6,250 nucleotides of DNA, from contig CABUWD010000118.1 in assembly GCA_902495155.1 (NCBI GenBank), forward strand, positions 1 through 6,250, in the 5' to 3' direction. The DNA comes from an uncultured Collinsella sp. Lineage in GTDB: Bacteria; Actinomycetota; Coriobacteriia; Coriobacteriales; Coriobacteriaceae. A program made the translations under genes and the position numbers. How positions within the stretch are numbered: the first letter of the stretch is position 1; each line of letters opens with the position of its first letter. The notes under the pieces are model-generated. The model made no database searches. It was not told the DNA's origin and was given only the letters and a program-made list of their open reading frames with translations. Positions 6,185-6,250 of this stretch are shown piece by piece.

Positions 6185-6213
6185 ATTGTAGCCCAGGCGC
6201 GCAGTGGCGGATT
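6185..6213 (-). promoter_or_regulatory. Candidate thyA-folA promoter
   Basis: TACAAT (6190-6185, minus strand) matches a sigma-70 -10 hexamer at five of six positions. It sits in an A/T-rich patch about 35 nt before the thyA ATG, which would give a short leader. The hexamer 17 nt further up (AATCCG, 6213-6208) is a poor -35 match. It is therefore either a weak or activator-dependent promoter, or only the -10 is right. Confidence 0.4.
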
Positions 6214-6250
6214 GGACACTAGGGTAGGCACACGCAATGCACGGTAGCAC

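Noticed and set aside
6151..6237. Longer thyA reading frame starting at 6237
   Set aside because: The extra 29 residues do not match the family, and the strong Shine-Dalgarno at 6154-6160 places the start at 6150.
1..6250. A novel defence, mobile or biosynthetic system
   Set aside because: All the genes fall in well-known housekeeping or transporter families. No integrase, transposase, toxin, nuclease or unrecognised gene cluster was seen.

Overview
This window looks like ordinary housekeeping chromosome from a moderately high-GC Gram-positive bacterium. The style of the proteins (FtsH with FVGRGAAKVRDLF, an actinobacterial-type TrmH/SpoU methyltransferase, a compact DHFR) suggests the Coriobacteriia, probably Collinsella or a close relative. 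That placement rests on remembered family patterns, not on a search. I see no rRNA, tRNA, CRISPR array, insertion sequence, phage or plasmid gene.

Layout: (1) 1-1674, minus strand: ftsH, the membrane AAA+ zinc protease. Its C-terminal end lies beyond the left edge. (2) 1690-1766: a short divergent intergenic region with weak promoter-like sequences and an imperfect hairpin. (3) 1767-2252, plus strand: a cob(I)alamin adenosyltransferase (cobO/btuR-like) reading frame broken by an in-frame TGA just after the P-loop. It is best called a pseudogene. (4) 2250-2277: a nearly perfect inverted repeat whose arms contain the stop codons of both converging genes. (5) 2275-3624, minus: a MATE-family multidrug/Na+ (or H+) antiporter. 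(6) 3750-4664, minus: a SpoU/TrmH-family RNA 2'-O-methyltransferase. (7) 4709-4731: a GC-rich hairpin between folA and the methyltransferase gene. (8) 4774-5292, minus: folA (dihydrofolate reductase). (9) 5302-6150, minus: thyA (thymidylate synthase), with a strong Shine-Dalgarno and a candidate -10 upstream.

The clearest functional unit is thyA-folA. ThyA makes dTMP and releases dihydrofolate, and FolA reduces that back to tetrahydrofolate. The two genes are 9 nt apart and the folA ribosome binding site overlaps the thyA stop, which suggests one transcript and coupled translation. The methyltransferase and MATE genes follow on the same strand after gaps of about 109 and 125 nt, so they may be partly read through or have their own promoters.

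I found no convincing undescribed system. The items most worth a second look are the single-stop cobO pseudogene, the shared stop-codon palindrome between the convergent genes, and the atypical Met20-loop region of the DHFR.
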